Shown here in pieces: positions 52,134 to 60,149 of a stretch of DNA of 64,000 nt. The notes beneath the pieces are model-generated. The model made no database searches. It was not told where the DNA came from and saw nothing but the letters and a program-made list of their open reading frames with translations. Source of the stretch: CAADGU01 sp964467705. GTDB taxonomy: Bacteria; Chloroflexota; Anaerolineae; Promineifilales; Promineifilaceae. The stretch covers positions 17,258 to 81,257 of the forward strand of contig CAYXUZ010000009.1 in the NCBI GenBank assembly GCA_964467705.1, given 5' to 3'. The stretch's first letter is position 1. Every line of letters starts with the position of its first letter. Position numbers and translations under genes: made by a program.

Positions 52134-53346
52134 TTACGGCCGTTCTCCCAGCGTCAATGGCACCTTAATTTCTTCACCCTGACGGATCACCGTCAACTCC
52201 ACCGTTTCGCCCACCTGCGTTTCAAAAACCAGATAGCTCAACAAATCATCCGAACTGTTCACTGGTATACCATTAATGGCAACGATGTAATCGCCATCCG
52301 GCTCAAAAGATGCATCCAGATTATGCCCAATAAGCCCCGCTCTTTCTGCCGGTGTGTCCTCTCCTACACCCGTCACCCATACCCCCTGCGGTGGCAAAGC
52401 CAATACCTCTAGTTCCCGGAGGGTAAATGGTTCAGAACGCATACTGATGCCCATGTATGGATAGCTAAACTGTCCATCGGTAATGAGTGCTGGCGCAATG
52501 TTGCGCACGGCATTTACTGGAATGGCATAACCAACGCCAGAGTTTGCGCCCGTGCGCGACAAAATGGCACTGTTGACGCCGATAACGCTGCCATCCAGGT
52601 TCAACAACGGCCCACCGGAATTGCCGGGGTTGATGGCTGCATCTGTTTGAATAATCTGGGGGATGGAGAAAAAACCACCGGATACCAATCGTTGAGATTC
52701 CAATGTTCGTCCCAGCGCGCTGATAATGCCCACAGACATGGAACTGGCTTCGCCAAAGGGATTGCCAATGGCCACTACAAACTGCCCCACTTGCAGAGTG
52801 TTGGAATCAGCCAGTGCCACCGGCGGGGCATTAGCGGGTAATTCATTTACCTGTAAGACAGCCAGATCGCTATCTACGTCAGTACCGATAATTTCCCCCA
52901 AACGGCGTTGTCCGTCAGGAAATACTACTTCATATTCGTTGCCTCCTTCAATGACATGATTGTTGGTGATAATGTGCCCGTCTGCGTCAAATACAAAGCC
53001 GGTACCAGAGCCGAGGAAATCATTCTGGGCGTAGACAAATATATGCACCACCGAGGGATTTACCTGTTGGTAGATTTGNNNNNNNNNNNNNNNNNNNNNN
53101 NNNAACAAGTCGTTGTTCTAATTCGGTGCTGATCTGGTTGTTAACGGCCGTGTCTGGCAACGATATTGGCTCTGCTGCCAACGTCTCTGCCCGCACTGTA
53201 GCTACCGCTTCAGCCACAATGGCCTGGGCGTCAACTGTGCTGATGGGGATGAGGCTTTCCGGGTTGGTAGCAGCCTGGCAGGCTAACGTCAGGGAAAAAA
53301 GGAAAAATACAAGAAGATAGATGGGTCTATGCAGGTTGCGGATCAT
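52134..53346 (-). CDS. HtrA/DegP-type serine protease with PDZ domain (assembly gap inside)
   Basis: The gene starts at ATG 53346 and ends at 52134, but 25 Ns (53079-53103) interrupt it and put the two parts in different frames, so the real gap is probably not 25 bases. The N-terminal part is a lipoprotein signal (LTLACQ) and a helical linker. After the gap the trypsin-like domain has His in GHIITNNHVIEG, Asp in DVDSDLAVLQV and Ser in NPGNSGGPLLNL. A PDZ domain follows (GVWVTGVGEDTPAERAGL). It should degrade or chaperone misfolded exported proteins. It lies next to a two-component system. Confidence 0.85.
53079..53103. other. Assembly gap of 25 Ns
   Basis: A run of Ns inside the HtrA gene. 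The reading frame differs on its two sides, so the true number of missing bases is not a multiple matching 25. Confidence 0.99.
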
Positions 53347-53443
53347 GAAATACCAACTGTTTAGTGGCTGAGGGAAAGCCACTTAACTGCCATTTTAGGG
53401 GGGAGAAGGAAGGGCTGTCAAGGGTTTGTACATGAGAAAAATG

Positions 53444-54715
53444 CTAAGAAAAATAGGGCAGTTCAAATGCCACCAACGCACCACCTTCGGGCACATTTTC
53501 GGCCCAGATACGGCCGTCGTGCCCCTCCACAATTCCCCGTGCAATGGCTAATCCCAGGCCAGCGCCCCCCGTTTTGCGGCTGCGTGCCTGCTCTCCCCGA
53601 TAAAACTGCTCAAACACACGAGGTAAATCACTCGTATTAAAACCTGGCCCGCTGTCTTGCACTGTCAACCGCACACTATGAGAAGTACGCACGGCCGTCA
53701 CCTGTACCTGTCCACCCGCTGGCGTGTAACGCAGCGCATTACCAATCAGGTTGCTGAGTACCCGGCCAATCTTGGGGGCGTTCATTGGCACAGGGTCTAT
53801 GTTGGCTGCCACACGGCCGTGTAGCACAATCCCTCGCTGTTCGGCCAATGCCTGAAAACTCTCCAGCGTATCTGAAACCAGGTCGCTCAGCGAATGGGGG
53901 GATTTTGCCAATTCCAGCCCGCCAGCGTCCATCTGCGCCAGTTCAAACAGGTCATCAATCAGCCCATTTAGAGCAATGATGTCACTGCGTACGGTGCGGT
54001 AATAGCGCTGCGTCGTCTCCGGGTCGCTGACCACGCCATCGTGTAGCGCCTCAATCATAGCGCGGATGCTGGTCAGCGGTGTGCGTAAGTCATGTGAAGC
54101 CCAGGCCACCAGGTCGCGGCGCATTTGCTCTACTTCGGCGCGCTCTTTTTCGGCGCGCTGCAATTGGGCGGCCATATCGTTGAAGGCATGGGCAAGTTGG
54201 GCTACTTCGTCACGGCCGTGAATTTGTACACGCGCTTGCAAATCCCCGGCAGCAAGTGCCTGTGCTGTGGCCGCTAACTGATTCAACCCATCCGTCACGC
54301 TGGCAGCGACAAAAACGCCAAAAGTCATGGCGATAATGGCCGCAAACAGCAGCAGCACCCCACTCAAAATCAGGTCATGTTCACTATTAAAAAACATCTG
54401 GCGGGACATAATCCAGACATTAAACAAGATAACAAAGGCGGCCCAGGCATAGGTAAGCAGCAATGTCAGACTGAGAGAAGGCGAGCGCGCCAGCCCACGC
54501 CGATATAAAACATAGCCGACTATCAGCGACAATAGCGATGTGGCGGAAAGCCATGTTACCAGGATGGTGATGTCTTGCAGAGGCGCTTGCATCAACACGC
54601 GCATGAGCAAGACGGCCACGATCAACGCGGCCACAATACCCACCACAAACAAACGCCAGGGAGCGCGGCTGAAACGGCCGAGGTAAGAGGGGGAAGAGGG
54701 AAGGGAGGAGATCAT
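53444..54715 (-). CDS. Sensor histidine kinase
   Basis: From ATG 54715 (423 residues); the longer frame includes a repeat-derived segment. Four membrane segments lie in the first 140 residues, then a HAMP domain (about 140-190). The phospho-accepting His208 is in WASHDLRTPLTS. The ATPase domain has the N-box NLIGNALRYTP, then DSGPGF and GAGLGLAIA. It probably phosphorylates the response regulator encoded 61 bases upstream. The signal sensed is unknown; the neighbouring HtrA protease suggests envelope stress. Confidence 0.9.
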   Translation of the reverse strand: MISSLPSSPSYLGRFSRAPWRLFVVGIVAALIVAVLLMRVLMQAPLQDITILVTWLSATSLLSLIVGYVLYRRGLARSPSLSLTLLLTYAWAAFVILFNVWIMSRQMFFNSEHDLILSGVLLLFAAIIAMTFGVFVAASVTDGLNQLAATAQALAAGDLQARVQIHGRDEVAQLAHAFNDMAAQLQRAEKERAEVEQMRRDLVAWASHDLRTPLTSIRAMIEALHDGVVSDPETTQRYYRTVRSDIIALNGLIDDLFELAQMDAGGLELAKSPHSLSDLVSDTLESFQALAEQRGIVLHGRVAANIDPVPMNAPKIGRVLSNLIGNALRYTPAGGQVQVTAVRTSHSVRLTVQDSGPGFNTSDLPRVFEQFYRGEQARSRKTGGAGLGLAIARGIVEGHDGRIWAENVPEGGALVAFELPYFS

Positions 54716-54726
54716 GGTGATTGGGT

Positions 54727-54770
54727 GAGTTGGCAATTGGACAGCCGGGTAATTGCCCAATTGCCAACTC
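54727..54770. repeat. Inverted repeat between response regulator and kinase genes
   Basis: GAGTTGGCAATTGG (54727-54740) is the exact reverse complement of CCAATTGCCAACTC (54757-54770). Same vocabulary as 38408-38450 and 2916-2969. Confidence 0.85.
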
Positions 54771-54776
54771 ACATTT

Positions 54777-55502
54777 TCACTGTCCGGGATCAAATTTGTA
54801 CCCCACGCCCCAAACGGTAAGTAGCCAGGTGGGATTGCTGGGATCAGCTTCTATTTTTTCACGCAGGCGGCGGATATGGACGGTGACGGTGCTGGGGTCT
54901 ACGTACTCGGAAAACCCCCAAACGCGCTCTAACAATTGGTCGCGTTTGAAGACTTGCCGGGGGTGAGCGGCCATGAAGTAGAGCAGATTGAATTCGGTGG
55001 CAGTGAGTTCAATGGCTTCGCCACGCACGGTGACAAGGCGGGTTTTGGGGTCAATCGAGAGGTGGGGAAAGTGATACGGCCGTTCCCCTTCTTCGGCCCC
55101 CGTTTGTCCGTGTGTGCGCCGCAACACAGCCTTGACTCTGGAAACGAGTTCGGCTGGCGAAAATGGCTTGGTCACATAATCATCCGCGCCCAATTCCAGG
55201 CCATAGATGCGGTCAATTTCTTGTTGGCGGGCGGTGAGCAGGATAACGGGTATGTTTGAGGTAGGGTCGGCTCGCAGGCGGCGCATGATTTCCATGCCGT
55301 CAATTTCCGGGAGCATCACATCCAGCACGACGAGGGCCGGCAGCTGGTCGCGGATGGCGTTAATGGCGGCACGGCCGTCGCGCGCCATCCGCACACTGAA
55401 CCCTTCCCGCTGTAAATACAAACTGACAACTTCTCCTACGGAGGCCTCATCATCTACCACCAAAATATCACCAAATTGGGTTAGTCGTTGATTCTGTACC
55501 AT
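54777..55502 (-). CDS. OmpR-family response regulator
   Basis: From ATG 55502 (241 residues). The receiver domain has VVDDEA (Asp17, Asp18), the phospho-acceptor in LVVLDVMLPEIDG (Asp61) and Lys in DYVTKPFSPAEL. The winged-helix DNA-binding domain includes ELTATEFNLLYFMAAHPRQV and DPSTVTVHIRRLREKIE. It is the partner of the histidine kinase downstream. Targets are unknown. Confidence 0.93.
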   Translation of the reverse strand: MVQNQRLTQFGDILVVDDEASVGEVVSLYLQREGFSVRMARDGRAAINAIRDQLPALVVLDVMLPEIDGMEIMRRLRADPTSNIPVILLTARQQEIDRIYGLELGADDYVTKPFSPAELVSRVKAVLRRTHGQTGAEEGERPYHFPHLSIDPKTRLVTVRGEAIELTATEFNLLYFMAAHPRQVFKRDQLLERVWGFSEYVDPSTVTVHIRRLREKIEADPSNPTWLLTVWGVGYKFDPGQ

Positions 55503-55616
55503 ATCCCCTTGTTTTAATCGGAAATTGTTACACACGGATTACAGGGAAGGGAGGTAATTGGGCACCCAGGCCTGATGCCAGTTTATGGTGGGAAAGGTCA
55601 GAGCCTTGATTTGCTA

Positions 55617-56876
55617 TCACTCCCCCCATTCCAACACTTCATCACCAATGTACACCGTATCACCCGTCTGTACCCCCGCCTCTGTCAACGCCGCCGAAAC
55701 ACCCATCCGCTCCAAAATGGTTTGAAAATGCAGCAACGTTGTGTCAAACTCAAAGTAAGTCATGGACGCTATCCGTTCAATTTGCCGCCCGCGTACCCGC
55801 CAGCCATCTCCCTCTCGCTCAATGGTGAACGGCTCTTCCTCTTCCGGGGTGATGACAATTTCTTCGGGAAGGAGCGGCTCTGGGACAGGCGTATCATCCA
55901 ACATTTTCTTCACGCGGTACAACATCTGCCGAATACCTTGCCCGGTCACGGCCGAGATGCTGCAAAATGGATACCCCGCTTTTTCGATCTCCTCGCGCAA
56001 AATTGGCTCCCAAGCGACTGCGTCCGGCAAATCCATCTTATTCAGGACAACCAGTTGCGGCCGTTCTTCTAGCGCCGCATTGTAAAAAGTCAGTTCCTGG
56101 TTGACGGCGCTCCAATCCTCCAAAGGCTCCTTGGCGCTGCCATCCAGCAAATGAATCAGCACTCTGGTGCGTTCAATATGGCGTAAAAAATCATGTCCCA
56201 ACCCCACGCCATCGGCAGCGCCTTCGATCAGACCGGGAATATCGGCCAGCACCATCGTCTCAAAATCATCCAACGTGACCACGCCCAGTTGAGGCTGCAA
56301 GGTGGTGAAGGGGTAGTCGGCAATTTTGGGGCGGGCTTGGGATACGGCCGTGAGCAGTGTCGATTTACCCGCATTTGGCTTACCCACAATACCCACGTCC
56401 GCAATCAACTTCAACTCCAACGTCAGCCACAGCTCCCGCCCAGGTTCACCCCGCTCTGCCAGACGCGGCGCCCGGTTCACACTAGACACAAAACGGGCAT
56501 TACCCCGCCCGCCGCGTCCCCCTTTCAGAATCAATACTTCCTGACCATCCTGAACAATATCTGCCAGCAGTTCCCCCGATTCTGCATGGTGAACAAGAGT
56601 CCCCACCGGTACGTCAATGCGTAGCGTTTCCCCATTTCGGCCATGCCGATTTTTTGTTGTACCGTGAACACCGTGCCCGGCGCGATAGTGTACTTTCTTA
56701 TGAAACGCTGCCAGCGTCCCCATATGGCGGTTGCCCACAAACACAATGTCGCCGCCATGCCCACCATCACCCCCATCGGGGCCACCAAGCGGCACATGTG
56801 CCTCACGGCGAAAGCCGATCATGCCATCGCCACCATTGCCGCTGCGCACATAAATTTTTGCCTCGTCGAAAAACAT
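55617..56876 (-). CDS. obg: GTPase Obg/CgtA
   Basis: A 419-residue protein with three domains: Obg fold (MFFDEAKIYVRSGNGGDG to about residue 158), GTPase domain (P-loop GKPNAGKST, switch DIPGLIEGA, NKMDLPDA), and a C-terminal OCT domain (about 340-419). Obg binds the large ribosomal subunit and coordinates ribosome maturation with growth. It usually lies near rpmA and rplU; here it precedes DUF177, another ribosome-linked gene, although the two are on opposite relative positions of a minus-strand block. Confidence 0.95.
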   Translation of the reverse strand: MFFDEAKIYVRSGNGGDGMIGFRREAHVPLGGPDGGDGGHGGDIVFVGNRHMGTLAAFHKKVHYRAGHGVHGTTKNRHGRNGETLRIDVPVGTLVHHAESGELLADIVQDGQEVLILKGGRGGRGNARFVSSVNRAPRLAERGEPGRELWLTLELKLIADVGIVGKPNAGKSTLLTAVSQARPKIADYPFTTLQPQLGVVTLDDFETMVLADIPGLIEGAADGVGLGHDFLRHIERTRVLIHLLDGSAKEPLEDWSAVNQELTFYNAALEERPQLVVLNKMDLPDAVAWEPILREEIEKAGYPFCSISAVTGQGIRQMLYRVKKMLDDTPVPEPLLPEEIVITPEEEEPFTIEREGDGWRVRGRQIERIASMTYFEFDTTLLHFQTILERMGVSAALTEAGVQTGDTVYIGDEVLEWGE

Positions 56877-56921
56877 AGTATCTTAGCCAGACATGCGATT
56901 TCATTTGAGAAATCGCATGTT

Positions 56922-57437
56922 TTACTCATCCAATAATTGGCGCAAAGATGCCAGACGCGGATCAATCTTTTCTGTCTGGCAGTCACATAGGCCTTCGTTT
57001 AGATTTTGACCACATTCCACACACAGTCCCAGGCACTCTGGCTTGCAAACGGGCTGAATAGGAACTTCTAGCAGAGCCAATTCACGTACCAGCGGCGCCA
57101 GGTCAATAAAACCATCTTCACCAACCACAAATTCGCCTTCTGGGGCAGTCGTAGGGGGGTAATAAAACAAGTCATCAATTTGTATGGAGATTTCGATTTG
57201 CCCGTTTTCCAGGCAACGGACGCAGGTGATCTCCAGTTGTGATTTTAGTAAGCCGCTGACATAAATCCCCTCGCCAGTGCGCGTGACAACAAAAGTACCG
57301 GTAAGAGGAGTCAATGTTAAGTCAGATGCGATCTGGATAGTAGGGTAGGCCAGTTCAATGGTACGGCTGGTCCCTAGTGAGGCTTCAAGTAAAAACCCCA
57401 GGTTGAAGCGGAGACGGGAAGGCAATTGCTTTTCCAT
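56922..57437 (-). CDS. DUF177 (YceD) family protein
   Basis: From ATG 57437, six bases after GGAGGG (171 residues); the longer frame lacks a ribosome site. The core ITCVRCLENGQIEISIQID and the C-terminal cluster CKPECLGLCVECGQNLN are typical. The Cys residues may bind metal. DUF177 proteins act in rRNA or 23S accumulation, usually beside rpmF; no rpmF is seen here. It is divergent from rdgB. Confidence 0.85.
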   Translation of the reverse strand: MEKQLPSRLRFNLGFLLEASLGTSRTIELAYPTIQIASDLTLTPLTGTFVVTRTGEGIYVSGLLKSQLEITCVRCLENGQIEISIQIDDLFYYPPTTAPEGEFVVGEDGFIDLAPLVRELALLEVPIQPVCKPECLGLCVECGQNLNEGLCDCQTEKIDPRLASLRQLLDE

Positions 57438-57529
57438 AATAGTCCCTCCGATTAGGATAGAATTGGCTGGCGAGTATAACATAGGCAAAAAGATTTCAGA
57501 AAAAAGCTTATCAAGAGGTAAATAATAAT

Positions 57530-58147
57530 ATGGTACAGGTGAAGAAACTGTTGGTAGCAACTCACAACAAGGGCAAAGTTACCGAATTTTCGGAGATGAT
57601 GCAGGATATGGCTCTGGACTGGTTGGGGTTGGATGATGTGGGCATCACAGAAGATGTGCCGGAAACAGGGAATACGTTTCGAGAAAATGCGGTATTGAAG
57701 GCCGTAGCATATGCGCAAATGACCGGCTTGCTGACCCTGGCAGATGATTCAGGGTTGGAGATAGATGCGCTAGATGGGGCGCCGGGCGTTTATTCGGCGC
57801 GGTATGGGGGGCCGGGACTGACTCATGTGCAGCGATATCAGTTGGTGTTGCAGCAGTTGGTTGATGTACCAGAAGTAGCACGTGCGGCCCGGTTTCGTTG
57901 TGTGATTGTGATGGCGGATGGACACGGCCGTATACTGGCCGAGGCCGATGGGGTGTGTGAAGGCGTTATTGCCCGGGTTCCGGCCGGCAGTGGCGGGTTT
58001 GGGTATGATCCCATATTTTTCTTGCCAGACCAGGGCCAGACCATGGCCCAACTGAGTTCCACTGAAAAACACCGGGTCAGTCATCGGGGGCGCGCCATAC
58101 GACAGTTGGAACCCCTGCTGCGGCAAATTGTAGTGCCCAAATTGTGA
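57530..58147 (+). CDS. rdgB: dITP/XTP pyrophosphatase RdgB/HAM1
   Basis: A 205-residue enzyme. LLVATHNKGKVTEF binds the nucleotide phosphate, DDSGLEIDALDGAPGVYSAR carries the catalytic Asp, and GFGYDPIFFLP and SHRGRA complete the site. It hydrolyses non-canonical purine triphosphates to keep them out of DNA and RNA. It starts 92 bases from the divergent DUF177 gene, so both promoters lie between. Confidence 0.95.
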   Translation: MVQVKKLLVATHNKGKVTEFSEMMQDMALDWLGLDDVGITEDVPETGNTFRENAVLKAVAYAQMTGLLTLADDSGLEIDALDGAPGVYSARYGGPGLTHVQRYQLVLQQLVDVPEVARAARFRCVIVMADGHGRILAEADGVCEGVIARVPAGSGGFGYDPIFFLPDQGQTMAQLSSTEKHRVSHRGRAIRQLEPLLRQIVVPKL

Positions 58148-58359
58148 AATAATTTACTGATGCGCCGTTATCATTAAACAAGCAGCTTGTATGAATCTTG
58201 TCTTGGACCTTGCCGAATTTCTGACAGGCAACGGCCGTCTTTCACGCTTTAATTAAGTGCGTACTTTCCTGGTTCCTGGGTAAGTTGGATTTGTGGAAGA
58301 CAAATGGGCTGAAGAAGTTCGCTGCCCCCTAGCAGAATATGATGAAGGAGTTCCAAGAA

Positions 58360-58746
58360 ATGCAAGTTGTTCTAATTGTTGATGATAACACGGCCGTGCG
58401 CACGGTCATTTCTGATTTTCTTGCCTATACCTTTCAACATGTCAAGGTGCTGCAAGCGATAGACGGTGTTGAAGGAATGGCGCTTGCCAGAGAAGCCAGA
58501 CCCGATTTAATATTGCTGGATGCCGAAATGCCGAACATGAACGGCTTTGAGGTTGCCCAGCGGTTGCGTGCTTCCGATGACACGCAGACGATACCGATCA
58601 TCGCTATTTCGAGTGGGCCAGAGAGTAATCCCATCGTTTCCGGTTTGCGTGCTATCTCCGACGCCACCTTACCCAAACCCTTCTCCCCGGATGAATTGGT
58701 GCAGGTTGTTAATGGTCTCAAACATTTGTCCCGTGTAATTGCCTGA
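58360..58746 (+). CDS. Single-domain response regulator (CheY-like)
   Basis: ATG 58360 lies nine bases after AAGGAG; the earlier ATG at 58339 is possible. 128 residues form only a receiver domain: LIVDDNTAV (Asp pair), LILLDAEMPNMNG (phospho-acceptor), and LPKPFSPDEL (Lys). It has no output domain, so it must act by protein contact. No kinase gene is adjacent. The 212-base gap before it (58148-58359) contains one ACGGCCGT copy and no recognisable gene; I see no clear promoter there. Confidence 0.9.
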   Translation: MQVVLIVDDNTAVRTVISDFLAYTFQHVKVLQAIDGVEGMALAREARPDLILLDAEMPNMNGFEVAQRLRASDDTQTIPIIAISSGPESNPIVSGLRAISDATLPKPFSPDELVQVVNGLKHLSRVIA

Positions 58747-58834
58747 GGTAAATGAGCCAATATAGTCCCACTGTGCTGGCTCAAATTATCACTTTGCGGC
58801 CGCAAATAGTCACTAAAACATGACCTTTTTGACC

Positions 58835-58862
58835 TTGCGCACGCCATGATTGCCTCTATAAT
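58835..58862 (+). promoter_or_regulatory. Promoter of the atypical response regulator
   Basis: TTGCGC (58835-58840), 16 bases, TATAAT (58857-58862). The mRNA would start near 58869 with a leader of about 37 bases and a ribosome site AGAGGGA. Confidence 0.45.
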
Positions 58863-58905
58863 GTCAGGACTACCCTGAAAAAATCTGGCATAGAGAGGGA
58901 ATTTT

Positions 58906-59595
58906 ATGGCGGCGTCAATCCTGATAGTGGAGGGAAACGCGGGTGAGCATTCTTTTGCACCTGCCCTGGAGAAAGCCGGTTATCAGGTACACGTTGTACA
59001 TTCGGGCGCCTCTGCGCTTACCACCCTTGAAAAAAGCCCCTTGCATCTCATTGTTTTTGATGCTTCGCATATGCGTACTACCGGCGCCCGCACCTGCCGT
59101 CGGCTGCGGCGGGTTGCTGAAACGATCCCCCTTATTCATGTCCGTGCTGAACAACAATCCCTGGAGAATGTGAATGGTGCTGATGTATTTATGCAACGGC
59201 CGTTTACCCCCCGCAAATTATTAAATCGTATTCGTGCCCTGCTGCCCGCAGACGAAGTCAAAGAGGAAGTGGTGCGTTATGGTTCGATTTGCCTCTACCG
59301 TACCAAACGATCTGTGGAAGTAAATGGTCAGGGTGAAAGCCAGCTAACCCCCAAATTGACCCTTCTGCTAGAGGAGTTCATCCGCCATCCCAATGAAGTC
59401 ATCTCGCGCCGCCAACTTATGCAAAATGTGTGGGACACTGACTACATTGGTGATACGCGCACATTGGATGTGCATATTCGTTGGATGCGCGAATTGATTG
59501 AAAATGACCCGGCCCAGCCCGTCATTTTAAGAACAGTGCGCAACAAGGGCTACATCTTTTGCCACCCCTCATTTGTTGCCCAAAACGGAAAATAA
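58906..59595 (+). CDS. Atypical response regulator with winged-helix domain
   Basis: A 229-residue protein with receiver and OmpR-type DNA-binding domains. The receiver is degenerate: the acidic pair expected at VVDDE is replaced by IVEGNAG, the Lys of the KPF motif by Arg (FMQRPFTPRK), while the central Asp in LIVFDASHMR remains. Such receivers often work without phosphorylation. The winged helix is intact (TPKLTLLLEEFIRHPNEVIS, TRTLDVHIRWMRELIE). It has its own promoter and terminator, and no kinase nearby. Targets unknown. Confidence 0.88.
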   Translation: MAASILIVEGNAGEHSFAPALEKAGYQVHVVHSGASALTTLEKSPLHLIVFDASHMRTTGARTCRRLRRVAETIPLIHVRAEQQSLENVNGADVFMQRPFTPRKLLNRIRALLPADEVKEEVVRYGSICLYRTKRSVEVNGQGESQLTPKLTLLLEEFIRHPNEVISRRQLMQNVWDTDYIGDTRTLDVHIRWMRELIENDPAQPVILRTVRNKGYIFCHPSFVAQNGK

Positions 59596-59598
59596 AAA

Positions 59599-59627
59599 CA
59601 CCACCGAAATGGTGGTGCTTTTGTTTT
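59599..59627. terminator. Bidirectional intrinsic terminator
   Basis: CACCACC (59599-59605), GAAAT, GGTGGTG (59611-59617), with CTTTTGTTTT after it on the plus strand and TTTTTATTTT on the minus strand. It separates the regulator gene and rpsT, which converge. Confidence 0.85.
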
Positions 59628-59672
59628 GATGTGTTTTGTGCTGTGGCTGGTTTCAAACCATGCCATCTTGTG

Positions 59673-59948
59673 TCAACTTTGTGTTTGTTGTGCGGCAGCC
59701 AGGGCGGCCATCAAACGACCTTTTCGCCGGGCGGCATTACGTGGATGCACCACATTTTTACGAGCTGCTTTATCCAGCGTTTTGTAAGCCTGGTTGGCTG
59801 CTGCTTCCGCCTCTTCAAAATTGCCTTCCGCCATCAGACGTTGCGCTTTTTTGATATAAGTACGGGCCGATGACCGGTACTGACGATTAAGAGCCGTTCG
59901 TTTTTTGGTTTGCCGTATCCGCTTCTTTGCAGATTCTGTATTAGCCAA
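59673..59948 (-). CDS. rpsT: Small-subunit ribosomal protein S20
   Basis: A 91-residue basic helical protein, starting at TTG 59948 (AAGGA three bases upstream). LANTESAKKRIRQTKKRTAL is the S20 N-terminal signature; KAARKNVVHPRNAARRKGRL is the conserved C-terminal part that binds 16S rRNA. The residues encoded further upstream are not S20. A TTG start is common for rpsT and keeps it weak. Stand-alone gene, ended by the shared terminator at 59599. Confidence 0.93.
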   Translation of the reverse strand: MANTESAKKRIRQTKKRTALNRQYRSSARTYIKKAQRLMAEGNFEEAEAAANQAYKTLDKAARKNVVHPRNAARRKGRLMAALAAAQQTQS

Positions 59949-60149
59949 TGTCCTTAACCTCCGAAAATTGAGGTAGCCTGTTCTGGCTACCAAATTGAGC
60001 TTCAAACAAGTTTGGAAGCGTGAGAGCGGCGGGATAATAACATATCCCCTATGCCGATGCAAAAACTTCGCGTTTGTTTGCAAATACAACCTTCGCCGCA
60101 CTGATAAAACTCACGTAAAATGAGCAATGTATTTGAGGAGAATAAGCTC

